Positions 44,198 to 53,102 are shown, counted from the stretch's first letter. The stretch: DNA of 64,000 bases from Streptomyces silvae (GCF_016745505.1 NZ_JAERUC010000107.1:1-64000), one strand, 5' to 3'. Numbers and translations are program-made. The notes: generated by a model not told the origin, from the letters alone.

Positions 44198-44227
44198 GTG
44201 CGCCGGAGGCGATTGCCTCCGGCGCAC
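44198..44227 (+). terminator. Terminator after parB
   Basis: GTGCGCCGGAGGC pairs with GCCTCCGGCGCAC, loop GATT, followed by TTCTGTTT. It lies 18 bp after the parB stop and in front of the convergent S1-domain gene. Confidence 0.85.
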
Positions 44228-44334
44228 TTCTGTTTCCAGCTGCGGCAGGGGCCGCCGAGGGCCGGCCCGGCTGTGGCCGGCCTGAGCAAAGGGCTCAGCC
44301 TCCTCGGCATACCGATACGGTAGGCCCGGCCGGC

Positions 44335-45846
44335 TCAGACCTCTGGGTCGGCCTGCCGCTGGGACAAGGTGATCCGTCGGCGCTCCAGGTCCACATCAAG
44401 GATCTTGACTCGCAGAGCACGTCCGATCTCGATGCCGAACCGGGGATCCCCCACCTGCGGGCCGGTCAGCTCGGAGTTGTGCACCAGCCCTTCCAGACCG
44501 TTCTCCCTCTCCTCTATGCGCACGAAGACACCGAAGGGAACGAGCTTGGTGACGGGCCCGAGAACTATGGTGCCGACCTGGGCTGTCAGCTCCTTCATCG
44601 GATCGTCCAGCAGAGCTCTGAGCGACAGCGCCACCCGCCCCCGGACCGCGTCCACACCCAGGACCTGTGCGTGAATGAGCTGGCCCACGGATACGACGTC
44701 CGACGGATGAGCCAGCGGGCGCCATGACAGCTCTGGGATGTTGATGATCCCTACGTGCCCCTCGACATCGACGAAGGTGACGCCGAAGGGGGCTGTCTCG
44801 ATCACTGTGCCTGTCACAACCTGGCCGGCCCGCAGTGACTTGAGGAAGGCCCACTTCCGGTCGTCCGGTGTCGGCTCGGTCCGCCAGCGTGCCCGTACGA
44901 CGCCGTCGCTGTCGGGCAGGACAGCGGTGAACAGTGGCACGTATTCATCGGCGTACACGGGCATCAGGGCTGCCGCCGTGGCGCCGGCCATCCGCACGGT
45001 CAACTCCGCGTGGTCCTCCTCATCTGCCAGAGCACGGTGAACCCGGCCGTCCGCGTCCTGCCAGACTGCTTCCACCAGGCCCTCGTCAGGAAGTGAGCCG
45101 AAGACGGCGCCGACATCGGGGGAGAGGGCGGGCCAGACAGCCAGCCGGGCGCGCGGCACCAGTCCAGCGCGTACGTTGCCGAGGGTGTCACCGCTCAGTG
45201 GGTGCCACCGGGAGGCTCCCTCGACGTACGTCTCCTCGAGCAGCCCCGCGCGTCCTGAGGCAACGGCCCAGGCCACCACTGACCAGAACTCGGCGTCTGC
45301 CGGCCGTTGGACGTCCGGCGACTCCGTCTCCACGGCGTAGGGGGAGGCGCCCAGGTTCTCAGGAAAGAGGCCCAGCGCACGCGTCCGCGCCACCGCCTCC
45401 TCGCTGGGCCGGCTGGTGCAGACGTACAGGTACTGGTCCCATCCCACATGCACTTCGAAGGTGCCGTCCGCCTCCAGCCGGCACCAGGCGCCACTCTCGC
45501 GCAGCATGCATCTCACCAGCTCCAGGGCTGTGGGCAGCTGAACTTCCGCTCCGTCATGGAAGCCGTGCAGGCCGTTCGAGAAGAGAGCGCCCAGCCCGTA
45601 GTCGTCCGCTGCCGCCGTAACTCCGAGGTGAGCCAAGGACGGAACTCCGGGTTCCCGTACGGCGAGACGGTCGATTCCGGCATCCGCGGCGAATGCGGCG
45701 ACCGCCTCGAGGTAGGCCGCTTCGGACTCACCGCGATCGCTCACGATGTCCTGGGGCCCGTGGTAGTGACCATGCTCGTCACGGTCGGCGGGGTCGTACT
45801 TGGTCACGCGGTAGACAAAGGGAAGCACGGCTCCATCCTGGGTCAT
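44335..45846 (-). CDS. Two-S1-domain protein with unknown N-terminal region
   Basis: 503 residues. The C-terminal ~160 residues hold two S1 RNA-binding domains: VVTGTVIETAPFGVTFVDVEGHVGIINIPELSW and GTIVLGPVTKLVPFGVFVRIEE...GLVHNSEL, the latter ending RRITLSQRQ. The N-terminal ~330 residues resemble no family I know; blocks such as GVTAAADDYGLGALFSNGLHGFHDGAEVQLP recall Streptomyces immunity-type proteins. It is convergent with parB, in the middle of the partition-site cluster. A link to RNA or to an effector is possible but not shown. Confidence 0.7.
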   Translation of the reverse strand: MTQDGAVLPFVYRVTKYDPADRDEHGHYHGPQDIVSDRGESEAAYLEAVAAFAADAGIDRLAVREPGVPSLAHLGVTAAADDYGLGALFSNGLHGFHDGAEVQLPTALELVRCMLRESGAWCRLEADGTFEVHVGWDQYLYVCTSRPSEEAVARTRALGLFPENLGASPYAVETESPDVQRPADAEFWSVVAWAVASGRAGLLEETYVEGASRWHPLSGDTLGNVRAGLVPRARLAVWPALSPDVGAVFGSLPDEGLVEAVWQDADGRVHRALADEEDHAELTVRMAGATAAALMPVYADEYVPLFTAVLPDSDGVVRARWRTEPTPDDRKWAFLKSLRAGQVVTGTVIETAPFGVTFVDVEGHVGIINIPELSWRPLAHPSDVVSVGQLIHAQVLGVDAVRGRVALSLRALLDDPMKELTAQVGTIVLGPVTKLVPFGVFVRIEERENGLEGLVHNSELTGPQVGDPRFGIEIGRALRVKILDVDLERRRITLSQRQADPEV

Positions 45847-45907
45847 GGTCTTCTTTGGACGACAGGTCGGGACGATCGCCGCTACGAGGGAGCAGGGGTG
45901 GGAGTGT

Positions 45908-45923
45908 GTTGTCCGCGGACAAC
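45908..45923. promoter_or_regulatory. parS-like palindrome 5
   Basis: GTTGTCCGCGGACAAC, upstream of the S1-domain gene and about 1.9 kb from the copies inside parB. Confidence 0.75.
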
Positions 45924-45990
45924 AACTGAGCGACGGAACGCCTTGCTGGAGCGTGCCGGGTCGCGTGCCCAGGCACGACCATGTCGGGAT

Positions 45991-46034
45991 GAGCTCTTTC
46001 GGTTGTTGTCCGTGGACAACAACCGAAAGAGCTC
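45991..46034. repeat. 44-bp near-perfect palindrome around a parS-like core
   Basis: The left arm 45991-46011 is GAGCTC, TTTCGG, TTGTTGTCC; the right arm 46014-46034 is its exact complement; the centre is GT. It holds GTTGTCCGTGGACAAC at 46004-46019, one base off the parS core. It may be the sixth partition site and/or a bidirectional terminator. Confidence 0.8.
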
Positions 46035-46054
46035 ACCAACCGAGGTCAGGTGCC

Positions 46055-46266
46055 TACCGCTAGCCCGCGTGCTCGGGGAGCAGGCGTCGACGCCCAGCCG
46101 GTCGATCGCGTACGTGGGACCATCCCCGCGTGCGCGGGGAGCAGCAGGAGAAGGGGCTCGGCCAGTTCGCCATCGTGGGACCATCCCCGCGTGCGCGGGG
46201 AGCAGAGGGACGAGTCGGAGCAGCGGACGCGGGAGGTGGGACCATCCCCGCGTGCGCGGGGAGCAG
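46055..46266 (-). CRISPR. CRISPR array 4: four type I-E repeats, three spacers
   Basis: Repeats lie at 46055-46083 (left half degenerate, terminal), 46116-46144, 46177-46205 and 46238-46266, 29 nt with exactly 32-nt spacers. The last three are identical to each other and to the majority repeat of array 3. The degenerate copy at the left and the leader at the right give transcription on the minus strand, divergent from the cas remnants. Confidence 0.92.
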
Positions 46267-46345
46267 ACTGCGCGACCTGCAGGTTTATCGCGGGAGTACC
46301 TCAGTTTTGAGCACTTTCAAAGAAACCGACATTAAGTAAATTTCC
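46267..46345 (-). promoter_or_regulatory. Leader of CRISPR array 4
   Basis: On the minus strand: TTAATGTCGGTTTCTTTGAA, then GTGCTCAAAA, then GCAGGTCG near the first repeat. It is AT-rich for this genome and shares these blocks with the array 3 and solo-repeat leaders. The gap 46346-46546 lacks an intact gene; an in-frame reading DLRARLRGPALS just before 46547 suggests the true cas3 start was lost. Confidence 0.8.
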
Positions 46346-46546
46346 CCCTGGCCCTCGGCAACAACCGATCAACCCTACCGACGACCCGCCGCAGTTGAGG
46401 CGGCATCAACCACAACAACAACACATTCTCCGCAACTTCTTCATTCACCTGCGGAACCCCGCGACCGGCAGATATTCATCTGGCATGACAGTCGAGGGAG
46501 GTTCCGCACCGACCTGCGGGCAAGGCTGCGCGGCCCCGCGCTCAGT

Positions 46547-48240
46547 GTGTGGGCCAAGCATGACCGGGACTCCGATGGGTGGCTGCCGTTGTGGCGGCAC
46601 ATGGCGGACAGCGCCGCGGTGGCGGGGTTGCTGTGGGACGAGTGGTTGCCGCTGTCGGTACGCAAGCTGGTCGCCGCCGAGCTACCGGGTGGCGCGGACG
46701 ACGCGCGCCGGCTCGCTGTGTGGCTGGCAGGCGTTCACGACATCGGCAAGGCCACCCCGGCCTTCGCCTGCCAGGTCGAACCGCTCGCGCAGGTGATGCG
46801 GGCAGCAGGGCTGGAAATGCGTTCCCAGCGGGCGATGGGCGCTGACCGGAAGCTGGCCCCTCACGGGTTGGCCGGGCAGGTGCTACTGGGGGAGTGGCTG
46901 GAGGAGCGGTACGGCTGGACCGTCGCGCAGACAGGGCAGTTCACCGTCGCGGTGGGCGGGCATCATGGCATCCCTCCCGAGCACGGACAGATCACTGCCC
47001 TGGACCGGCATCCCCAGCTCCTGCGCACCCCCGGAGGCAGTCAGACCCTGTGGCGACGTGTCCAGCACGAACTGCTGGATGCCTGCGCGGCGGAGTTCGG
47101 TGTGCACGACAGGCTAGGCGCCTGGCGGTCGGTGAAGTTGCCGCAGCGCGTCCAGGTGGTTCTCACAGCTCTGGTCATCGTCTCCGACTGGGTCGCCAGC
47201 AACCCCGAGCTGTTCCCCTACTTCCCTGAGGACATCCCCCGTAGCAACGAGGAGCGGATCGCGGCCGCCTGGCAGGGCCTGAATCTGCCGGGCGCATGGC
47301 AGGCCGCGGAGCCGACTGCTGATGTGAAGGAACTGTTCGCCTCCCGCTTCGCACTGCCGCCGGGCGCGAAGGTCCGCCCTGTCCAGGAAGCGGCTGTGGA
47401 ACTGGCCCGGGCCATGGACGAGCCGGGGCTCCTGGTGATCGAGGCGCCCATGGGGGAGGGGAAGACCGAAGCCGCGCTCGCTGCCGCGGAAGTCCTCGCC
47501 GCGCGGTCCGGTGCGGCGGGGTGTTCTTCGCTCTGCCGACGATGGCCACGGGCAACGCCATGTTCCCCCGCCTCCTGGACTGGCTCGACCGGCTTCCCGC
47601 ACCGGATGGGACGCGCCATTCGGTTCTGCTGGCCCACTCCAAGTCCGCCCTGAACGAGGACTTCACCGACCTGATGGACCGGGGCCAGGTCAAGGCTCTT
47701 GATCACGACGCGCCGGAAAACTCAGACGGCGGGCGGCAGTTGAGGCCCTCCAGCCGTACCCGCTCAGCTTCCGCCGAGTTGATCGCCCACGCATGGCTGC
47801 GCGGGCGAAAGAAGGCCATGCTGTCGTCGTTCGTCGCGGGCACGATCGACCAGTTGCTGTTCGCCGGCCTGAAGAGCCGCCATCTGGCTCTCCGCCACCT
47901 CGCGGTCGCCGGCAAGGTGATCGTCATCGACGAGGCGCATGCCTACGACACCTACATGAGCGTCTACCTCGACCGGGTACTCGCGTGGCTGGGTGCCTAC
48001 CGCGTCCCGGTGGTGGTGCTCTCCGCGACTCTCCCGACGAACCGGCGACGCGAGCTGGTCGAGGCGTATTCAGGCAGGAAGAAGGCCGATTCCCGCGACT
48101 TCGACACTGTCGCTCAGGCGGAGGAGTACCCGCTTCTGACGGCTGTCGCGCCTGGCGGGGCGCCGGTCCTGCGGCGTCCCCCGGCCTCCGGCCGCTCTGT
48201 GGACGTCGAGCTGGAGCGAATCGACGACGACCTGACGCTC
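46547..48240 (+). pseudogene. cas3: cas3 remnant: HD nuclease and first helicase domain, frameshifted and 3'-truncated
   Basis: The HD part is intact-looking: WRHMADSAA, AGVHDIGKATPAF, VAVGGHHGIPPEHG. The Walker A is APMGEGKTEAAL. At about 47510-47522 the frame is lost by what looks like one missing base (GCGGCGGGGTGTTCTTC), and the reading continues in another frame as VFFALPTMATGNAMF, then VIVIDEAHAYD (motif II) and LSATLP (motif III). After about 48240 the second helicase domain is missing and the frame runs straight into cas6e sequence. Cas3 would be the target-degrading nuclease-helicase of a type I-E system; this copy cannot make it. Confidence 0.85.
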
Positions 48241-48783
48241 CTCGCCGACCGGCCGGCAGTCGCCTCCGCGACCGCACCGGGCTGGGAGAGCCGCCCGTAC
48301 GGCCCGTTCCTCGACCAGCTCGCCGCAGGGGGCCAGTGGACGTTCAGGTTGACGGCCAACCCCATCCAGCACATTCGCCGCAAGGACGACGAGCCCACCA
48401 AGCGCACCGCACACGTCACCCCCGTCCACCAGATGGGCTGGCTCCTGGACCGGCAGGAGCGGTGCGGGTTCCGTGTCCTCGAGAAGCCCGCCGAACGGCG
48501 TCTGCTGCCCAGCGGCACCACGCACACCGGTCAGCCTCACCACGGCGACCGCTACGAGCTCACGGTCCACGACAAGCGTTCGCTCTCCTTCGACAAGTCC
48601 CGCGGCCCGGGTCCGAAGGCGGCCCGCAAGGCCCCTGTCAGCCTGGTCACCGTCACCTTCGACGGCCGGCTCGAGGTCACCGATCCCGAACTGCTGTGCC
48701 GAGCCCTGCGGCAGGGCATCGGTAAGGCCAAGGCATACGGCTGCGGCTTGCTCACCCTCGCGCCTCTCGGTACTGCAGGGTGA
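48241..48783 (+). pseudogene. cas6e: cas6e 3' portion fused in frame to the cas3 remnant
   Basis: APGWESRPYGPFLDQLAAGGQWTFRLTANP, KRTAHVTPVHQMGWLLDR, and a late VTFDGRLEVTDPELLCRALRQGIGKAKAYGCGLLTL are the Cas6e (CasE) C-terminal three quarters. The N-terminal part with the catalytic His is absent. The junction to cas3 is in frame, at about 48225-48260, so one deletion removed the end of cas3, all of cas8e, cse2, cas7e and cas5e, and the start of cas6e. The exact joint is not fixed. Confidence 0.85.
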
Positions 48784-48787
48784 GCCG

Positions 48788-49746
48788 ATGACGACGGTCT
48801 CCCGCCGCGCCGCCCTCACCCCTCGCCAGCTCACCCGCACCGGGGAGCGGTCCTCCTTCATCTACCTCGAGCGCTGCACGGTGCATCGCGACGCCAACGC
48901 CATCACGGCCGAGGGCACCACCCACATCCCGTCGGCGACCATCGGCACCCTGCTTCTGGGCCCGGGCACCCGGATCACACACCAGGCGATGAGTGTCCTC
49001 GGGGAGCGGTCTGCTGGGTCGGCGAACAGGGCGTGCGTTACTACGCCGGAGGGCGTGCGCTGACGCGCTCGTCCGCTCTCGCCTAGGCGCAGGCAGTGCA
49101 ATGGGCGAACGTCCGCAGCCGGCTCGGTGTCGCGCGGGCGATGTACCGCCTGCGTTTTCCGGACGAAGACCCGGCCGGCCTCACGCGCCACGAACTCCTC
49201 GGTCGCGAAGGCCGCCGCGTCAAGGACTGCTACCGCGCCCAGGCCGCCCGTACGGGAGTGCCCTGGCGAGGGCGTCGGTACACCCCCGGCGATTTCACCA
49301 GCCGCGACGCGGTCAACCAGGCCGTCACCGCAGCCGCCCAGTGCATGTACGGCATCGCCCACGCGGTCGTCGCTTCCCTGGGCTGCAGCCCGGCTCTGGG
49401 CTTCGTGCACTCCGGTCACGAACTGTCGTTCGTCCTCGATGTCGCCGACCTGTACAAGACCGAGATCGGCATCCCGCTCGCCTTCGACATCGCCGCCGAG
49501 GACGAGGAGGACGTCGGCCCACGCACACGCCGCGCGCTGCGGGACCGCATCAACGAGACGACCCTGCTGGACCGCTGCGTCGAGGACATCAAGGGACTCC
49601 TCCTTCCCGGGGGAGCCCCCGGCGGCACCGTCTCGAACGAGGACCCCGACGTGGTCACGCTGCAAAGTGACGGCGGCCGGGCAGTGGCGGCAGGGCGCAA
49701 CTACGGCGGGGGAGAGGGCTACAGCGACGTGGAGGCGTCCTGGTGA
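48788..49746 (+). pseudogene. cas1: cas1e with frameshift and in-frame stop
   Basis: The ATG at 48788 opens a normal Cas1e start (LTRTGERSSFIYLERCTVHRDANAIT), but after MSVLGE, near 49005, the frame shifts; about ten bases seem to be missing. The correct frame then reads VCWVGEQGVRYYAGGRALTR and hits TAG at 49084-49086 where Glu is expected. Downstream the protein is well kept (HELLGREGRRVKDCYR, GFVHSGHELSFVLDVADLYK with the metal-binding His and Asp). The integrase cannot be made from this copy. Confidence 0.88.
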
Positions 49747-50094
49747 CGGTCATCGTCCTCACCAACTGCCCAGCCGGACTGCGCGGCTCTCACGCGCTGG
49801 CTGCTCGAGATCTCGGCAGGCGTGTTCATCGGCAACCCGTCAGCACGGATCCGCGACCTGCTGTGGGAAGAAGTCCAGCAGTACGCCGAGCAAGGCCGGG
49901 CCCTGCTCGCCCACACCACGGACAACGAACAGGGCTTCACCTTCCGCACCCACGACCACGCCTGGCACCCGGTCGACCACGAGGGCCTGACCCTTATCCG
50001 ACGCCCGAACGCGAAGACTGCCTCCTCCGCCGGGCCGACGCAGAAGAAGGGCTGGAGCAATGCAGCAAAGCGGCGTCGGTTCGGGCGAAGGTGA
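49743..50094 (+). pseudogene. cas2: cas2e with frameshift
   Basis: A GTG overlapping the cas1 stop starts MTVIVLTNCPAGLRG, the normal Cas2e N-terminus. At about 49785 the frame slips; the correct sequence continues in another frame as LTRWLLEISAGVFIGNPSARIRDLLWEEV and EQGFTFRTHDHAWHPVDHEGLTLIRRP to the stop at 50094. A small deletion is likely. Confidence 0.87.
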
Positions 50095-50213
50095 GGGCGG
50101 AATGAGTGTTTCGAATGGTATGCCGGTTTCAGTGAAACTACTCAAAAACAGCGCCCGAGCCTAGCAACGCCGCAGGTCACGAAGCGTGCTCCCCGCGCGT
50201 GCGGGGATGATCC
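50095..50213 (+). CRISPR. Leader plus a single solo type I-E repeat downstream of cas2
   Basis: The repeat (50185-50213) starts GTGCTCCCCGCGCG and ends GGGGATGATCCC, opposite in orientation to all other arrays. The leader to its left holds ATGCCGGTTTCAGTGAAACT, ACTCAAAA and CGCAGGTCACGAAGC, the same blocks as the leaders of arrays 3 and 4. No second repeat follows by 50290. It is probably the original cas-linked array, collapsed to one repeat by recombination. Confidence 0.85.
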
Positions 50214-50290
50214 CGGCGTCGGCGCACGATGAGCTGATCGCTGACCTTCGAATATGCCAGATTCCTCCGAATACACCTGGTGAGTGACTG

Positions 50291-51015
50291 ATGCCCGAGC
50301 CGATATCCCAGACACCTGATGCCTACCGGGTGCCCGATCTGGCCGCGAAGTTCCACGCCATGTGGGGCGACGCGGAGCCCGCTCTCGCGGAGGGTACTTA
50401 CAACGCCGGCTCCCTTCCGCGCCACGGCGATCCCCGCTGGGGGCTGAGTCTGGTCGTGCCGATCGACGGCGCGATCCGGGATGCGATCGCCCAGGACCTG
50501 GGCCCGATCGCTGCGGCCCTGTCGCCGCACCACTTCACCTACCTTCCCGGGAACCTGCACAGCACTGTGCGCAGCCTGGAGGGCTATCAAGACCAGGTGC
50601 CGCAGCACCAGGTGGCGTTTTCGCAGACCTCGTCGAAACCGCGCTGAAGGACTGCCCACCGATCGAGATCGAGCTGTCCGGGTTGGGGGGATCGAAAGGC
50701 GGGCTGTTCGTGTGCGGGGCCCCCAGTGACGGTCTGGTCCAGTTGCGGACCAGACTGCACGAGGCCGGCACGGCCGAAGGCCCGCGGGCGCTCGCCAGCA
50801 ACGACTACACGACCATGCGGGACACCGCCCATGTCTCGGTCGCCGTGTTCCGGGCGCCGGTCGTCCCCGAGCGCTCGATCGGTGGTGTCGTCTCCACACG
50901 CCGTGAAGAGCGCTACGGGACAGTGCGGCCTGCGGTACTGGACCTCGTCCGGTACGACCTGGCGGGCGGGGAGATCACGATGAACCGTCTCGCCGGTATC
51001 GACTGCGCGCGGTGA
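50291..51015 (+). pseudogene. 2H phosphoesterase (LigT-like) with a frameshift
   Basis: The ATG-led first part (118 residues) reads PDLAAKFHAMWGDAEPAL... to HFTYLPGNLHSTVRSLEGY, the first HxTx motif. At about 50600-50640 the frame changes; the other frame reads DLVETALKDCPPIEIELSGLGG... to DTAHVSVAVFR, the second HxSx motif, and ends at 51015. The two motifs together define 2H phosphoesterases (2'-5' RNA ligase-like, cyclic phosphodiesterases). One indel restores a ~240-residue protein, so this is either a recent pseudogene or a sequencing slip. It directly follows the solo CRISPR repeat. Confidence 0.75.
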
Positions 51016-51328
51016 GGTCCGCCGGCATGGCAGCGGTCGAAGCCGACGGAACGGGAGACAGCGCGCGGACTGGTGTCCGCAGCCGGATATGGCTCCCAGC
51101 CGGCACCCATCACGGACGCCTACCCGGAAACGCTTTTGCCGTCTTCGGCGTCCCGTTGATCTGCTGGGCGGTCGGCAGGCGCTGGCCCCGCAGCGGCCGG
51201 GCCAGCGGCAAAACCGACGTGAGAAGAGCGAGGCAGGTCGCAGCCTACGTCCGTTTCCCGCACCGGGTGACCACAAGGTCGCTGTACCTCAGGTGTGATG
51301 AACTGCGTTCCGATGTCGAGACGTTGAT

Positions 51329-51343
51329 CTTGTCTCGAACAAG
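51329..51343. promoter_or_regulatory. Small inverted repeat before the xylanase gene
   Basis: CTTGT-CTCGA-ACAAG, 17 bp upstream of the start codon of the xylanase. It could be an operator. The rest of 51016-51328 shows no convincing gene. Confidence 0.4.
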
Positions 51344-51359
51344 AGAGCTGGGAGGGGCC

Positions 51360-53102
51360 GTGGGCCTTGGTGGGGGGACGTGGCAGCGACTGACCGCCGT
51401 CGTGCTCGTCATGGCGGTGGCGGCCGGGTGCACAGGGCAGGGCGAAGGTCCGGGCGGCGGAAACGACGTAGACCTGCTGCGGAACCACGACTGGACGCAG
51501 ATGCCGGGCACCACCGCGCGGAAGGACATCCTGCGGGTCAGCGCATTGGATCGGCAGATCGTGGAGCAGGACTCCTCCGGCGGCCAGCCCAACCCCCCGC
51601 TGAACCTGGCCGGCCCGCATCTCAGGTCCGACGGCGACTTCACCGTCACCGCGCGCATGTCCGGAGTGGGTGACGATGACGGCGACGCATGGCTGAGGCT
51701 GTACGGACGTGTACCGGTCATCTACGACGAGTGGCGGCAGGAGCGGCCCTCACTCCGCGTCGGCGTGACCGCCGGCGGACACGTGAAGGTACAGATATGG
51801 GACGGCGAGGGCGATGAGCCGGCCACCTCCAAGGACTTCGACTGCGGCTGCTCCGGGACGGTGACGCTCGCCGTGTCGAGCATCGGTGACGCCTTCGGCG
51901 TGCAAGCCGACGGGCGGCAGCTGGGAACCGTGCCGGACCCGGGGGTGTTCGCCGAGGGCACTGTCTGGTTCGGTCTGGAGGCGGACGCGGGCGAAGACGA
52001 GCGCCGCGAGGGATGGCGTCTGACGCAGCTGCTCGCGCGGGCGGAGAGCGGTGACTCGCTCCGCGTGATCAAGGCGCCGCGGCTACGCCAGGAGCAGTCC
52101 GACGACTCGCTGCGTGCGCGGGCCGCAGACGTGGGGCGGCCGTTCGACGTCGGCGCCGCCCTGGCCGAGAACCCGCTGCTCACGGACTCACGCTACCGGG
52201 CGCTCGCGGGGAGCCAGTTCTCCATGCTCACTCCGGAGAACGCGTTCAAGCCACAGTTCCTTCACCCACGCCGGGGCGTCCACGACTACCGCGACGCGGA
52301 CCTACTCATACGCTTCGCCCGCGCGAACGACATGAAGGTGCACGCGCACACCCTCGTCTGGCACGAGGCTCTGCCCGACTGGATGCGGGAGGACGACGAC
52401 CCCGAGGAGGTGCGCCGGACCATGCTCCGGCACATCGCCATGGTCGCCGGGCACTTCAAGGGAAAGGTCGCGGAATGGGATGTGGTCAACGAACCCTTGT
52501 CCGACGACGAGAGGAGCTACACCAACGGGGATCTCGGTCTGCGCTCCGAGCAAAGCCCGTGGTTCGAGGCCATGGGCGAGGAGTACATCGACGAGGCGTT
52601 CAGGGCCGCCCACCGGGCCGATCCGAAGGCACGGCTGTTCCTCAACGAGTACGGGGTCGAGGAGGAAGGCGAGCGGTGGGACGCCCTCTACGATCTGGTC
52701 AAGCGGCTCAAGGAACGCGGCGTACCGATCGACGGCGTGGGTTTCCAGAACCATGAGTACGCACCCGGCGACCGCGTCGACCCGGAGACCTTCCGCAGCC
52801 ATGTGCGGGATCTGGCGGAGCTCGGGGTCCAGGCGCGGGTGTCGGAGATGGACGTCCCCATAGGTGAGGACGAGGACGACGGGCGACAGACCCAGGCTGA
52901 TGAGATGGCGGGCAAGCTGCGGGTCTGCCTGGAGGAGCCGAACTGCACATCGTTCTCCACATGGGGAATCACCGACCGGTACGGTTCCACCGCCGACACC
53001 AAGATCTATCCTCCGCGCACGGCCGATTCCCTGCCGTGGGACGCGGCCCTGCGGCCGAAGCCGGCGTACGAGGGCCTGCTCGAGGCCTTTGACGAGGCGT
53101 AA
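51360..53102 (+). CDS. GH10 endo-1,4-beta-xylanase lipoprotein
   Basis: 580 residues from a GTG with GGGAGGGG upstream. A lipoprotein signal ends at the lipobox A-A-G-C24. Residues ~45-230 are a beta-sandwich-like domain of the DUF1080/LamG kind. The GH10 barrel follows, with acid/base E378 in WDVVNEP and nucleophile E496 in VSEMDVP, plus HTLVWHEALPDWM. It cleaves xylan backbones outside the cell while membrane-tethered. The longer frame starting at 51012 lacks a ribosome site and lies on the phosphoesterase stop. A terminator follows. Confidence 0.9.
   Translation: MGLGGGTWQRLTAVVLVMAVAAGCTGQGEGPGGGNDVDLLRNHDWTQMPGTTARKDILRVSALDRQIVEQDSSGGQPNPPLNLAGPHLRSDGDFTVTARMSGVGDDDGDAWLRLYGRVPVIYDEWRQERPSLRVGVTAGGHVKVQIWDGEGDEPATSKDFDCGCSGTVTLAVSSIGDAFGVQADGRQLGTVPDPGVFAEGTVWFGLEADAGEDERREGWRLTQLLARAESGDSLRVIKAPRLRQEQSDDSLRARAADVGRPFDVGAALAENPLLTDSRYRALAGSQFSMLTPENAFKPQFLHPRRGVHDYRDADLLIRFARANDMKVHAHTLVWHEALPDWMREDDDPEEVRRTMLRHIAMVAGHFKGKVAEWDVVNEPLSDDERSYTNGDLGLRSEQSPWFEAMGEEYIDEAFRAAHRADPKARLFLNEYGVEEEGERWDALYDLVKRLKERGVPIDGVGFQNHEYAPGDRVDPETFRSHVRDLAELGVQARVSEMDVPIGEDEDDGRQTQADEMAGKLRVCLEEPNCTSFSTWGITDRYGSTADTKIYPPRTADSLPWDAALRPKPAYEGLLEAFDEA

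Noticed and set aside
10630..46266. Possible self-targeting spacers matching genes in this window
   Set aside because: Spacers were compared by eye with the relaxase, VirD4-like, ParA and replication genes and no match was seen; a full computed search was not possible.
51012..51359. Longer N-terminal version of the xylanase
   Set aside because: The lipoprotein signal and ribosome site fix the start at 51360; upstream sequence lacks both and reads as non-coding.
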